From Planctomycetota bacterium (GTDB lineage Bacteria; Planctomycetota; UBA1135; GCA-002748355), in NCBI GenBank assembly GCA_020638795.1, contig JACKHW010000006.1, positions 372,001-436,000 on the forward strand: DNA of 64,000 nt, given 5' to 3'. The position numbers were made by a program, and so were the translations under genes. Of this stretch, positions 44,463 through 52,854 are shown in pieces. The notes under the pieces are model-generated. The model worked only from the letters and a program-made list of their open reading frames with translations. It made no database searches and was not told the origin of the DNA. The first letter of the stretch is position 1. Each line of letters opens with the position of its first letter.

Positions 44463-45424
44463 CTGCGGGGCAGCCATGCGAAGTCCGTGTTGCCGCCACT
44501 GATCACGGCACCGACCTGCTTGCCTCGAATCTCGGAACGCATCGCCATCAGAGCAGCGAGAACCGTCGCCCCACTGGGCTCGACGACGATCTTCATACGT
44601 TGCAGGAAGAAGCGCGCTGCATCGACGATTGCCTCTTCGTCGACCGTGACGATGCGGACGCCGTGCGTCTGCATGAGTTCGAAGTTGGGCGCACCGAGGC
44701 CTGTCAGCAGGCCATCACCCCAGGTCACCGGGTCTTCGACACGCGGCTGGAGAATACCCATGGCCATGGACCGAGCTGCATCGTCGACGGCCTTCGGTTC
44801 TGCACCGATCACCCATGCATCCGGGTTCATGGCGCGCGTCACGATCGCGCTACCCGAGCAGAGCCCACCGCCGCCGACCGGTACGATGACGACATCGAGG
44901 CCGGGTCGCTCTTCGAAGAGTTCGAGTGCCGCGGTGCCTTGGCCCGCAATGACGAACGGATTCTCGAACGGATGCACGAGAGTAGCGCGAGTTTCGCGCT
45001 GCCAAGTGGCACATGCGAGCTCGCGTTCGTGCTGTTCACAAAAGCGAATCTCCGCCCCATAGCTCCGGACGGCTTCGATCTTCACCGTCGGTGCGGTACG
45101 CGGCATGACCACGTACGAAGGTATGCCGCGAGCGCTCGCTGCCCACGCGAGTGCTGCGGCGTGGTTGCCGCTGCTGTGTGTGATCACACCACGTGCAGCA
45201 TCGTCATCGCTCAGCGAGAAGACCGCATTGCACGCACCGCGCGCTTTGAAGGCGCCGACTTTCTGGAAGTTCTCGCACTTGAAGACGATGCTCGCCGCCA
45301 GTTCGCGGTCGAGCCACGAAGACGACAAGATCGGTGTGCGATGCACGTGGTCCCGAATGCGGCCTGAAGCCTCGCGCACGTCGGCGATGGAGATCACGTG
45401 CCCGAACACTCGCTGGTCCAACAC
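44459..45424 (-). CDS. Threonine/serine dehydratase-like PLP enzyme
   Basis: A 321-residue fold-type II PLP enzyme, similar in length to biodegradative threonine dehydratase and serine racemase and lacking the C-terminal ACT domains of biosynthetic IlvA. The PLP lysine is in VGAFKARGA, the substrate loop is THSSGNHAAALA, the phosphate-binding glycine loop is VGGGGLCSG, and the closing serine region reads VISGGNTDF. The start is uncertain: GTG 45424 is used, but GTG 45409 or 45397 would also fit the family N-terminus. Its stop overlaps the modA start, so it is the upstream member of the modABC unit, which is an unusual partnership. Likely activity: threonine or serine deamination. Confidence 0.8.
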   Translation of the reverse strand: MLDQRVFGHVISIADVREASGRIRDHVHRTPILSSSWLDRELAASIVFKCENFQKVGAFKARGACNAVFSLSDDDAARGVITHSSGNHAAALAWAASARGIPSYVVMPRTAPTVKIEAVRSYGAEIRFCEQHERELACATWQRETRATLVHPFENPFVIAGQGTAALELFEERPGLDVVIVPVGGGGLCSGSAIVTRAMNPDAWVIGAEPKAVDDAARSMAMGILQPRVEDPVTWGDGLLTGLGAPNFELMQTHGVRIVTVDEEAIVDAARFFLQRMKIVVEPSGATVLAALMAMRSEIRGKQVGAVISGGNTDFAWLPRR

Positions 45425-45440
45425 TCATTGGATGGGGGAT

Positions 45441-46574
45441 TCATCTCGGTTTGATCGCCCATGCGTAGAGAGCTGCACCGGAATGCTCTTCCGTGATCCA
45501 CGACCAAGTGTCCCACGGTTGCCTCGCTTGCATCGCACGAATTGCGGGACCGGGCAATGGCGTCACGAGAATCGGGAATCCTTCGGTCGTGAGCAGCTTG
45601 ACGTTGACGAAGCCTTCATCGACGAGCATCCGTCCGAGCGTCGTCCCCGTGAAGTGGGAGAAGTGATCGCTGACGAACTCGCCCCACGCTTTCCCCATTT
45701 GCTTGCGCGTTCGTCCGTCGAAGTTCGGGACGCTGACGAAGAACAGTCCTCCCGGCGCCAGTGCTCTGTACGCTGCGCGAATCGCCTCGCGTGGATCGAA
45801 GCAATGTTCGAGGACCTCGGTCATCACGATGCAGGGTACGTCGTCGTGTTCGCGGAGCGCATCGTGGGTTCCGATCCGAATGTCGTTGCCGAGTGTACGA
45901 CCGAGGCGAGCGACGTGTTCCGAAGGTTCGATCCCGGTCGTGTCCCATCCGGCACATCGGAGGGCATGGACGAGTCCACCGAACGAACAGCCGACATCGA
46001 GGACGCGGCGCGGCAGATCCTCCGCGATTGCTTCGAGTCCGTAGGCGATCGCGCGTTGTAGGATCCAATTTCGATTGGGATCGAAACGCCCCTGCGCGTC
46101 GATCTGCTTCTCTTTGCGCATTCGCGGGATCAAGCAGTCGGTCACGTAGGTCTCTGCATTCCACCACGAGTCGGAGAGTTCGCGTTGACGAGGACTCAAG
46201 AACACGTAGCTGCACGTCGGGCACTCGACGATGGCAGAATCGCGGGTGTCGATGTTGGGCAGCTCGGTGTAAAGGATCGAAAACCCGTCGATACGGCCGC
46301 AGCCGGGACACGGCGGCTGGATCGTGGGGGCTTCACGGAGTGCGCGCGGTGACGATCGAGTCTCGTCCGACCGGAGATCCGCGAAGAGTTCGTCGGGCGA
46401 TGGGATTGGAATCGGTTCGAAACGCTGTTCGAGCGGAAAGCGTTCGTGTTCGGGCAACACGAAGCGCTCTGCCTTGCGGCGGACCAAGGGGGCGATCCAG
46501 TCGCGAACCCGCGCTCCCAATCCTGGTCGCATCGGTCGCGCTCCGTCTGCAATCGTCGGGTCTGGCTCGGACAT
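45441..46574 (-). CDS. Class I SAM-dependent methyltransferase with zinc-ribbon N-terminus
   Basis: A 377-residue protein. The ATG at 46574 is preceded by AGGTGAG. An N-terminal region up to about residue 90 is basic and unassigned. Four cysteines follow in PCPGCGR (about 89-93) and ECPTCSY (about 117-120), which fit a zinc ribbon. The methyltransferase domain (about 160-330) has the SAM-binding VLDVGCSFGG, the acidic TGIEPSEH, TEVLEHCFDP as motif III and the PGGLFFVSVPN strand. It most resembles methyltransferase 11/23-type enzymes of capsule or O-antigen gene sets. Substrate unknown. It lies 16 bases ahead of the dehydratase gene and may lead that operon; it is divergent from ndh by 44 bases. 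Confidence 0.75.
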   Translation of the reverse strand: MSEPDPTIADGARPMRPGLGARVRDWIAPLVRRKAERFVLPEHERFPLEQRFEPIPIPSPDELFADLRSDETRSSPRALREAPTIQPPCPGCGRIDGFSILYTELPNIDTRDSAIVECPTCSYVFLSPRQRELSDSWWNAETYVTDCLIPRMRKEKQIDAQGRFDPNRNWILQRAIAYGLEAIAEDLPRRVLDVGCSFGGLVHALRCAGWDTTGIEPSEHVARLGRTLGNDIRIGTHDALREHDDVPCIVMTEVLEHCFDPREAIRAAYRALAPGGLFFVSVPNFDGRTRKQMGKAWGEFVSDHFSHFTGTTLGRMLVDEGFVNVKLLTTEGFPILVTPLPGPAIRAMQARQPWDTWSWITEEHSGAALYAWAIKPR

Positions 46575-46618
46575 GCACTCACCTGGTATCGGACAAAGCC
46601 GTAGCATAGTCAGGTCCC

Positions 46619-47917
46619 ATGCAGGACTCGATCAAGAGGCCGCGAGTCGTCATCCTCGGCGGTGGATTCGCGGGCCTTTCCGCGGCGCGAAAGCTCGCTC
46701 GCGCGCCTGTCGATGTGGTTCTCGTCGACCGGGAAAACCACCATCTCTTCCAACCGCTGCTCTACCAGGTCGCGACGGCCGGGCTCAGCATGGCCGACAT
46801 CGCCGCCCCGATTCGTCGCCTGCTGCGCAAGCAGAAGAACACGCGGGTCGTCATGAGCGAAGTCGTCGACATCGATGTCGCGGCCAAACGCGTGACCTTG
46901 AGTGATGGCGAACTCGAATACGACACGCTGGTCGTCGCGCTCGGCATGCAGCACAGCTACTTCGGGCACGACGATTGGGCGCGATTCGCACCCGGACTCA
47001 AGACCCTCGCCGAAGCGCTCGATATCCGCCGCCGGGTCCTGCGCGCCTACGAGGTCGCAGAACGCGAACCCGATCCCGAGCGACGCAAGGAGTGGCTCAC
47101 GTTCGTCGTGGTCGGCGCCGGGCCGACGGGAGTCGAACTTGCGGGAGCGCTCGCCGAGCTCTCGCGCTTCACCGTGGCCGGCGACTTTCGGACGTTCGAG
47201 CCCAAGGAAGATCGGATCGTGCTGCTCGATGCGGCGGATAGAGTGCTCCAGGCGTTCTCGGAGCCGCTGTCGGACAAGGCTCGCCTGCAGCTCGAGAAGC
47301 TCGGGGTCGAAGTCCGAACGGACACCAAGGTCGAGGACATCGACGAGCATGGCGTGACGATCGCTGGCGAAGTCATCCGGTCACGGACGGTGATCTGGGC
47401 AGCGGGGGTGCGTGCGGTCTCTCTCGTATCGAAGCTCGGCGGCGACGTCGATCGCAGCGGACGCGTCATCGCTCAACCCGACCTGACGATCGATGGACAC
47501 CCCGAGGTTTTCGTCTGTGGCGATGCCGCCGCGATCCTCTCGAGAGGGGAGCCGGTCCCGGGCGTCGCTCCCGCGGCGATCCAGGCCGGTCACTGTGTGG
47601 CGAAGAACATCCTCGCCGATCTGCGCGGCCGACCTCGGAAACCGTTCGTCTACTCCAATCGAGGATCGCTCGCGACGATCGGCCGTTCGGCAGCGGTCGG
47701 CACGGTGTTCGGTCGCTCGGTCTCGGGCTTCATCGCGTGGATCCTGTGGATTTTTGTCCACTTGATGTACTTGGTGACGTTCCGCAACCGCGTCGTCGTT
47801 CTGTTCTCTTGGGCGATCGCGTGGTTCACGTACGGACGCAGCGCTCGAATCATCGTGCATAGCGAGGACGGCAGCTCGCGGGCCGCCGCGGCCGCGGAAC
47901 GGCCGCAGTCTTCGTAG
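46619..47917 (+). CDS. ndh: Type II NADH dehydrogenase
   Basis: A 432-residue single-subunit NADH:quinone oxidoreductase (NDH-2), which passes electrons from NADH to the quinone pool without pumping protons. The FAD-binding dinucleotide fold is at the N-terminus (ILGGGFAGLSAARKL, residues 12-26) and the NADH-binding fold begins near 160 (VVGAGPTGVELAGAL). The FAD-contacting VFVCGDAAA and the quinone-site AAIQAGH segment are present. The C-terminus carries hydrophobic helices (FIAWILWIFVHLMYLVTF and VVVLFSWAIAWF) that dock it on the inner membrane. The 44-base gap to the divergent methyltransferase gene must hold both promoters. Confidence 0.93.
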   Translation: MQDSIKRPRVVILGGGFAGLSAARKLARAPVDVVLVDRENHHLFQPLLYQVATAGLSMADIAAPIRRLLRKQKNTRVVMSEVVDIDVAAKRVTLSDGELEYDTLVVALGMQHSYFGHDDWARFAPGLKTLAEALDIRRRVLRAYEVAEREPDPERRKEWLTFVVVGAGPTGVELAGALAELSRFTVAGDFRTFEPKEDRIVLLDAADRVLQAFSEPLSDKARLQLEKLGVEVRTDTKVEDIDEHGVTIAGEVIRSRTVIWAAGVRAVSLVSKLGGDVDRSGRVIAQPDLTIDGHPEVFVCGDAAAILSRGEPVPGVAPAAIQAGHCVAKNILADLRGRPRKPFVYSNRGSLATIGRSAAVGTVFGRSVSGFIAWILWIFVHLMYLVTFRNRVVVLFSWAIAWFTYGRSARIIVHSEDGSSRAAAAAERPQSS

Positions 47918-47959
47918 TCGCAAGGTCCCAGTCGTCGTTCGCCGTCGTATCTTGCGCGC

Positions 47960-49567
47960 ATGATCGGAACACGAGGCGCCAGCCTGCGGCCGCACACACG
48001 CACCCATATCGACAGACGCGTGCTCGCCTATCCGGCGTTCGCTTGGATGCTCGTCGCCAGTCTGGCTTCGTGTGAGCAACTCCCTCCCGAACCGTCGTAC
48101 CCAGTCGCACCCGTCTTCGCCGCGATCCGCGCGCGGAGTTCGTCGCCAGACTTGTTCGAGCACGATCCTCAGTTTCGCGTGCTGATCCCGTACTTGCTTG
48201 CTCGCATCCAAGAGAAACGGCGAGATCAGTCATCCTCACGATCGATGCGTGTCCCGGAGTTCGCATACCCGATCGAGCTCGAAGTCGCACTCATGGACAA
48301 ACCCGGGGATTCGACGAAGAGTCGCTCCGCCGCGGTCTTGCGCACCCAGAACAAGGAGCGGTTCTTTCTCGATTGGGCAAGAAGCCTCAGCGGCGAGAAG
48401 ACTGTCCGCAGATTGCGCTGCGTCGGAACCGTGTTCGAAGGCATGCCATTGGGGCGATCCGATTGGCTTTACGAGGGAGCCTTCGAAGGGCGCATGCACA
48501 TCGTCGCGATCGAAGGCGAGGACGGTAGTCCGGCGCGCATGATCGAGCGCATGTTGCGCCAGGTTGCGGCTCCGACCTCGCGTGAACGCAAGTTGCTCGA
48601 ACGTGTCGCGTTCACTGATCACAAACTCCTCATCAGTCTACAAGCGATGCTTCGCAGTGCGACGGGCGACAGGAAAGCGAACATGGCGGCAAGCCTGTCG
48701 CAGCTCATCGGATCGACGACCGGTGTTGCGTTGGGAGGCGGTCGTGACGGAGCGAGGTGGAGTTGGGAAGCGCATTCCGACTTCGATGCACGGGCCGGTC
48801 TACTCGGCTCCCTCGTGTCCAAGGCAGCCCCGGACCATCACTTGATGAACTGGATTCCAGTCGGTGCCGAAGCCGCTTTCTGGTGTCAATTCGATCCCGA
48901 CGCGGTCGCACGCTCCTTGGCAGTCATGCACAGCATGGCACTACCGTTCGTGCAAGAACTCCAGAAGGTGTCGGTTCAGAGGTTTTCCGAAGCGTCAGCA
49001 TTCGTTCGCGAGCATTGGAATGGATCGTTCCTGTTCGTAGGTCGAGAGTCTCCGGTGCAGATCGTCGACGATCCCGACCTCGAGGAACCGGGAGTCTTTG
49101 CGATCGGGACCAAGGACTCTTCCGCACTGGTCGATGTCGCCCGTAGCCTCGTCGAACTGCAACCGGATCCGAGCGTCGACGCCGCCGCCATGGTCTTCCG
49201 ACCAGACGCGGATTCGACGTTCTGCATCGTGCCACGTCCGGAGGCTGTTCTCGGTTTCACTTCGGATAGCCAAAACCTCGAGATCGCTCAGAAGGTGCTC
49301 CAAGTCGAACCACGCGATGGCCTCCCGCCGGGAGCCATGCAGGCATTCGGGGACGTCTCGCCGAACGCCATCGCGTTCGGCTGGAGGACACTTCGAGACC
49401 TCGTCATCAACCGCGTGGCGGCCAACCGTGCGCGTCGAGGAGCACGCGGCATGTCGGTCAAGGAACGTGGCTCTTACGTCGAGCTGCTCCAGGCCATGCC
49501 GGACATCCAACTGCAATTCGAGGCCTTGTTGGAGGAGGACGGCTTGCGAGTCCGCTGCCGCTACTAA
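47960..49567 (+). CDS. Large unknown lipoprotein
   Basis: A 535-residue protein with a basic N-region and the lipobox LASC near residue 38, so probably an envelope lipoprotein. The mature part has no recognisable domain. It alternates beta-rich stretches (VTLEP-like strands around FAYPIELEVALMD and FEGRMHIVAIEGED) with amphipathic helices. A segment with LLGSLVSKAAPDHHLMNWIPVG and EAAFWCQFDP begins near residue 282. No catalytic triad or metal site could be identified. It follows ndh by 42 bases on the same strand and converges on the TetR gene. A role near the respiratory enzyme is possible but unsupported. Confidence 0.7.
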   Translation: MIGTRGASLRPHTRTHIDRRVLAYPAFAWMLVASLASCEQLPPEPSYPVAPVFAAIRARSSSPDLFEHDPQFRVLIPYLLARIQEKRRDQSSSRSMRVPEFAYPIELEVALMDKPGDSTKSRSAAVLRTQNKERFFLDWARSLSGEKTVRRLRCVGTVFEGMPLGRSDWLYEGAFEGRMHIVAIEGEDGSPARMIERMLRQVAAPTSRERKLLERVAFTDHKLLISLQAMLRSATGDRKANMAASLSQLIGSTTGVALGGGRDGARWSWEAHSDFDARAGLLGSLVSKAAPDHHLMNWIPVGAEAAFWCQFDPDAVARSLAVMHSMALPFVQELQKVSVQRFSEASAFVREHWNGSFLFVGRESPVQIVDDPDLEEPGVFAIGTKDSSALVDVARSLVELQPDPSVDAAAMVFRPDADSTFCIVPRPEAVLGFTSDSQNLEIAQKVLQVEPRDGLPPGAMQAFGDVSPNAIAFGWRTLRDLVINRVAANRARRGARGMSVKERGSYVELLQAMPDIQLQFEALLEEDGLRVRCRY

Positions 49568-49581
49568 GCGTTGCGCTCCCC

Positions 49582-50244
49582 TCAGAACGCCGGGAGGAAG
49601 TCTTCGCCCTCGTCGTCGGACTTCGGCGTGCGCGAGCGTCGGCGGCCCGGCTTCGGGAGCCCTTCGAGCCACGCGCGGACCAGTGCAGGCACATCGAGGA
49701 AATGACCGACGTCCTCGGTTCCTGCACTCGCCTGAGTCAAGGCGCCTTCGGCAAGGGACGCGAGCGTGAACGCGAAGCCTGCCGCGTCGAGCGGGCCGAT
49801 CTCGTGGTCGCGCACGGCGCGCAGTAGGAGCTGACGCAAGCGCGTGCGGAAGGCCCGGTAGGTAGCCCGTAGGCCATCCCGGCCCGTCGTCACCGGTTCG
49901 GTCGCGACTTCGGTATCGAGGATCGACTGGAGGCGCCTGAGTTCGAGATGTTCGAGGTGGAAGGTCAGGTGGGCACGCAGCAGAGTCTCGAGTGAGTCGC
50001 GTGCGGTCGTGGCCGCTTCGACTGCGGGCTCGATGCTCGCGTCGCGCAGCGTCTCGAGGTGTCGATGCGCTTCGAGAAAGACGTCGAGCTTGTTGCGGAA
50101 GTGGAGGTAGACCGCGCCCTTCGTGACCTCGCAGCGCTCGGCGATCCGGTCGAGCGAGACCGGGTGGAAGCCGTGTTCTGCGAACTCGTGGCTCGCCGCC
50201 AATAGGAGGAGTTCGCGCAGCTCGGGACGGAAATGACGGGCCAA
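49582..50244 (-). CDS. TetR-family transcriptional regulator
   Basis: A 220-residue repressor-type protein starting at TTG 50244 with GAGG 6 bases upstream. Residues 8-58 form the TetR helix-turn-helix: AASHEFAEHGFHPVSLDRIAE and then VTKGAVYLHFRNKLDVF with the typical GAVYLHF recognition helix. Residues 60-190 form the all-helical ligand-binding core, with a His-rich stretch HLTFHLEHLELRR. The last 30 residues are a disordered basic then acidic tail. It is transcribed divergently from lipA and the oxoacid dehydrogenase operon; paired operator-like sites lie between. It probably senses an acyl-CoA or related ligand, by analogy with TetR proteins of acyl metabolism; this is inference. Confidence 0.9.
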   Translation of the reverse strand: MARHFRPELRELLLLAASHEFAEHGFHPVSLDRIAERCEVTKGAVYLHFRNKLDVFLEAHRHLETLRDASIEPAVEAATTARDSLETLLRAHLTFHLEHLELRRLQSILDTEVATEPVTTGRDGLRATYRAFRTRLRQLLLRAVRDHEIGPLDAAGFAFTLASLAEGALTQASAGTEDVGHFLDVPALVRAWLEGLPKPGRRRSRTPKSDDEGEDFLPAF

Positions 50245-50308
50245 GGAAACCTCGTGTCACTCGTGGCCATCCCGGCATGGGCTGTACGCGAGTGAGGCCA
50301 TCGTTTCA

Positions 50309-50350
50309 CATACGCATGAGTATTTCAACTTTGCATACCGCTGAGTATGC
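50309..50350. promoter_or_regulatory. Twin TetR-type operator sites
   Basis: Two copies of CATAC-N3-TGAGTAT occur at 50309-50323 and 50334-50348, 25 bases apart. The second copy lies within an inverted repeat, gcatac-N6-gtatgc (50333-50350). Both are partial palindromes with half-sites ATAC and GTAT, as expected for dimeric TetR proteins. They lie 65-105 bases from the tetR start and 150-190 bases ahead of the lipA start. Confidence 0.7.
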
Positions 50351-50496
50351 GCTTTGTGCCGACAACGTTGACTCGGGCCTCGTTCGCGCCCATGTTGCTG
50401 GGCGCGCGTCGGTCGAGCGACTCGAGCATGCATGCCGAGGCGTGCGACGCGCTTCCCGCCCCCGACTCCTCCTGGCTGCGTATGCAGCGTCCCTCC

Positions 50497-51522
50497 ATGG
50501 CCATCGTCAACGGCAAAGAAGTGCATCCCCGCACGAGCGGTCGACACGCCCGGACCAACCCCGGACGCAAGCCGTCGTGGCTCAAGATGCAGATCCCGGG
50601 CGGGAACGAATTCGAGCACATCCAGTCGATGTTGCGAGCGCGCGGGTTGCACACGGTCTGCGAAGAGGCTCGCTGTCCCAACTTGGGTGAGTGCTGGGGT
50701 GGTGGAACCGCGACGATGATGGTGCTCGGTGATACCTGCACGCGTGGCTGTCGCTTCTGCGCGGTCAAGACGGGGAATCCGATGGGCGTCCTCGACAAGG
50801 ACGAACCCGACAAGGTCGCCGAGTCGTGCGAGCTGATGCACTTGCGCTACGTCGTGCTCACGTCCGTCGATCGGGACGACCTTCCCGACGGCGGAGCTTC
50901 GCATTTCGCGGCGTGCGTCGTGCGCGCGAAGGCGCGTGTGCCCGGTCTGCTCGTCGAATGTCTGACGCCGGACTTCCAAGGTGACGTCGCCGCGATCGAG
51001 ACGATAATCGCGTCGGGCCTCGACGTGTTCGCGCACAATCTAGAGACCGTGCGCAGCCTGACGGGTCGCGTGCGCGACAAGCGTGCCGGTTACGACCTGT
51101 CCCTCGACGTGCTGCGCACGGCGAAGGACCTCGCGCCGACACTCGTGACCAAGAGTTCGATCATGCTCGGCCTCGGGGAGACGGATCGAGAGCTCGACCA
51201 AGCCTTCGACGATCTGCGCACTGCTGGTGTCGACGTACTGACGCTCGGCCAGTATTTGCGCCCGACGCTCCTGCATCTGCCCGTCAAGGAATACCTGAGC
51301 CCGGCACGCTTCGAAGCGCTGCGGCAACGCGCGCTCCGCAAGGGCTTCGCCTATGTCGCCTCGGGACCCATGGTTCGCAGTTCGTACCGAGCTGCGGAGT
51401 TCTATCTCGAAAGCCGCCTCGCCGGCGAGCGCGGTCAAGACGCGGGCGCGGATGCTGCGCCTACCGTGACGCTCACGGGCGGCGATCCAGCATCGGTCGG
51501 AGGGTCGGGATTCGCGGTTTGA
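50497..51522 (+). CDS. lipA: Lipoyl synthase
   Basis: Radical SAM enzyme that inserts two sulfurs into protein-bound octanoyl groups to make lipoyl cofactor. With the ATG at 50497 the protein has 341 residues; the frame is open back to 50347, but that start lies inside the operator-like site and the extra residues do not fit the family. The auxiliary iron-sulfur cluster cysteines are Cys55, Cys60 and Cys66 (CEEARC, GEC) and the radical SAM cluster cysteines are Cys81, Cys85 and Cys88 (CTRGCRFC). The closing RSSY motif that ligates the auxiliary cluster is present. It is the first gene of the dehydrogenase operon, whose E2 lipoyl domain is its likely substrate. No lipB gene is seen. Confidence 0.95.
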   Translation: MAIVNGKEVHPRTSGRHARTNPGRKPSWLKMQIPGGNEFEHIQSMLRARGLHTVCEEARCPNLGECWGGGTATMMVLGDTCTRGCRFCAVKTGNPMGVLDKDEPDKVAESCELMHLRYVVLTSVDRDDLPDGGASHFAACVVRAKARVPGLLVECLTPDFQGDVAAIETIIASGLDVFAHNLETVRSLTGRVRDKRAGYDLSLDVLRTAKDLAPTLVTKSSIMLGLGETDRELDQAFDDLRTAGVDVLTLGQYLRPTLLHLPVKEYLSPARFEALRQRALRKGFAYVASGPMVRSSYRAAEFYLESRLAGERGQDAGADAAPTVTLTGGDPASVGGSGFAV

Positions 51523-51551
51523 ATCGCGCCCCCCTGCACACGGAGTAAACA

Positions 51552-52814
51552 ATGGCAAGTAAGAAGCGAACGAGTTCGAACGGGTCGACGAGGACGAAGC
51601 CGCAGGCGCGTCACGCCGCCAAGAAGTCCTCCGCGTCGACGAAGAGCAGCCCGAAGAGCAAGGGCGGAAAGAAGGCCGCGAGTTCGGCTCGCTCGCGTAC
51701 GAAGGCACCCACGTCCTCGCGCGGCTCGAAGATCCTCGGTGTTCTCGACCGCGGCACGGTGCGCGATCCGGGTTTGTCCGACGAGCGTCTCCTCGAACTC
51801 TACGCGACGATGGTGCGCACGCGCGTGATGGAAGAACGTGCGCTCGTGCTTCAGCGCCAGGGACGCATCGGGTTCTACGTGCCGTGCACCGGACAAGAAG
51901 CGTCGCACATCGGCACCGCGGCGGCGTTGATGGACAGCGACTGGATCTTCCCGGCGTATCGCCAGGCCGGCATCCCGCTGCTGCGCGGCGTGTCTATGGA
52001 GCAGATCGTCGACGAGTGGTACGGAAACGACGGCGACATCTGCAAAGGGCGGCAAATGCCCGTGCACTACTCGTTCCGTTCGGCGCACTTCGTGACGATC
52101 AGCTCGCCGATCGGGACGCAGCTCTCGCACGCGGTCGGCGCGGCGATGGCCGCGAAGTATCGTGGCGAGGACACCGTCACGATGACGTATTGCGGTGACG
52201 GTGGCACGAGCGAGAACGACTTCCACTGCGCGCTCAACTTCGCTGGTGTCTACGCGTCCCCGTGTGTCTTCATCTGCGAGAACAACGGTTGGGCGATCTC
52301 GACGCCGCTCGAATATCAGACGGCGAGCGAGACGATGGCGGTCAAGGCCGAGGCCTACGGCATTCCTGGCGTTCGCGTGGACGGTAACGACATCCTCGCG
52401 GTCTATCAGGTCACGAAGGAAGCCGTGGATCGTGCTCGCCAAGGCAAGGGCCCGACGCTCATCGAGTCCCTGACGTATCGAGTCGGTCCTCACAGCTCGA
52501 GTGACGATCCGACGCGCTATCGCGGCGATGCCGAGGTCACGGACTGGAAGAACAAGGATCCGCTCGAGCGATTCAAGAAGTACCTTCGCAGTCGTCGCCT
52601 GCTGACTCCCAAGCAAGACGAGGCGCTCTTCGCGGCAGCCAAGGAAGAGGTCAACGCCGCGGTCAAGGCCGCCGAGCAGAAGCCGAATCCGACCGTCTCG
52701 AGCATGTTCGATGACGTCTACCGCGATCTCACGCCTCAACTGCGCGAGCAGCGGGACGAACTCCTTTCGCTCGGTGAAGCGAAAAGCGAGCACGAAGGCT
52801 ACTTCCCGCTCTGA
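51552..52814 (+). CDS. bkdA1: Branched-chain-type 2-oxoacid dehydrogenase E1 alpha subunit
   Basis: A 420-residue thiamine-diphosphate enzyme subunit that decarboxylates 2-oxoacids. Residues 1-60 are a Lys/Ser/Ala-rich, histone H1-like basic extension that is not part of the family fold. From about 75 the core follows: RQGRIGFYVPCTGQEA, the ThDP/magnesium motif GDGGTSENDFHCAL (near 214) and the C-terminal HSSSDDPTRYR block with the phosphorylation-loop-like serines. The HSSSDD signature points to the branched-chain rather than pyruvate type, though substrate cannot be fixed from sequence. It begins 29 bases after lipA and is followed by E1 beta. A paralogue lies later in the same operon. Confidence 0.88.
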   Translation: MASKKRTSSNGSTRTKPQARHAAKKSSASTKSSPKSKGGKKAASSARSRTKAPTSSRGSKILGVLDRGTVRDPGLSDERLLELYATMVRTRVMEERALVLQRQGRIGFYVPCTGQEASHIGTAAALMDSDWIFPAYRQAGIPLLRGVSMEQIVDEWYGNDGDICKGRQMPVHYSFRSAHFVTISSPIGTQLSHAVGAAMAAKYRGEDTVTMTYCGDGGTSENDFHCALNFAGVYASPCVFICENNGWAISTPLEYQTASETMAVKAEAYGIPGVRVDGNDILAVYQVTKEAVDRARQGKGPTLIESLTYRVGPHSSSDDPTRYRGDAEVTDWKNKDPLERFKKYLRSRRLLTPKQDEALFAAAKEEVNAAVKAAEQKPNPTVSSMFDDVYRDLTPQLREQRDELLSLGEAKSEHEGYFPL

Positions 52815-52854
52815 GCCGTCTGCGAACCCACTGGAATCCAAGAGAGAACTCGAA

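Noticed and set aside
50347..50496. Upstream extension of lipA to an ATG at 50347
   Set aside because: That ATG lies inside the operator-like palindrome and the extra residues do not match lipoyl synthases.
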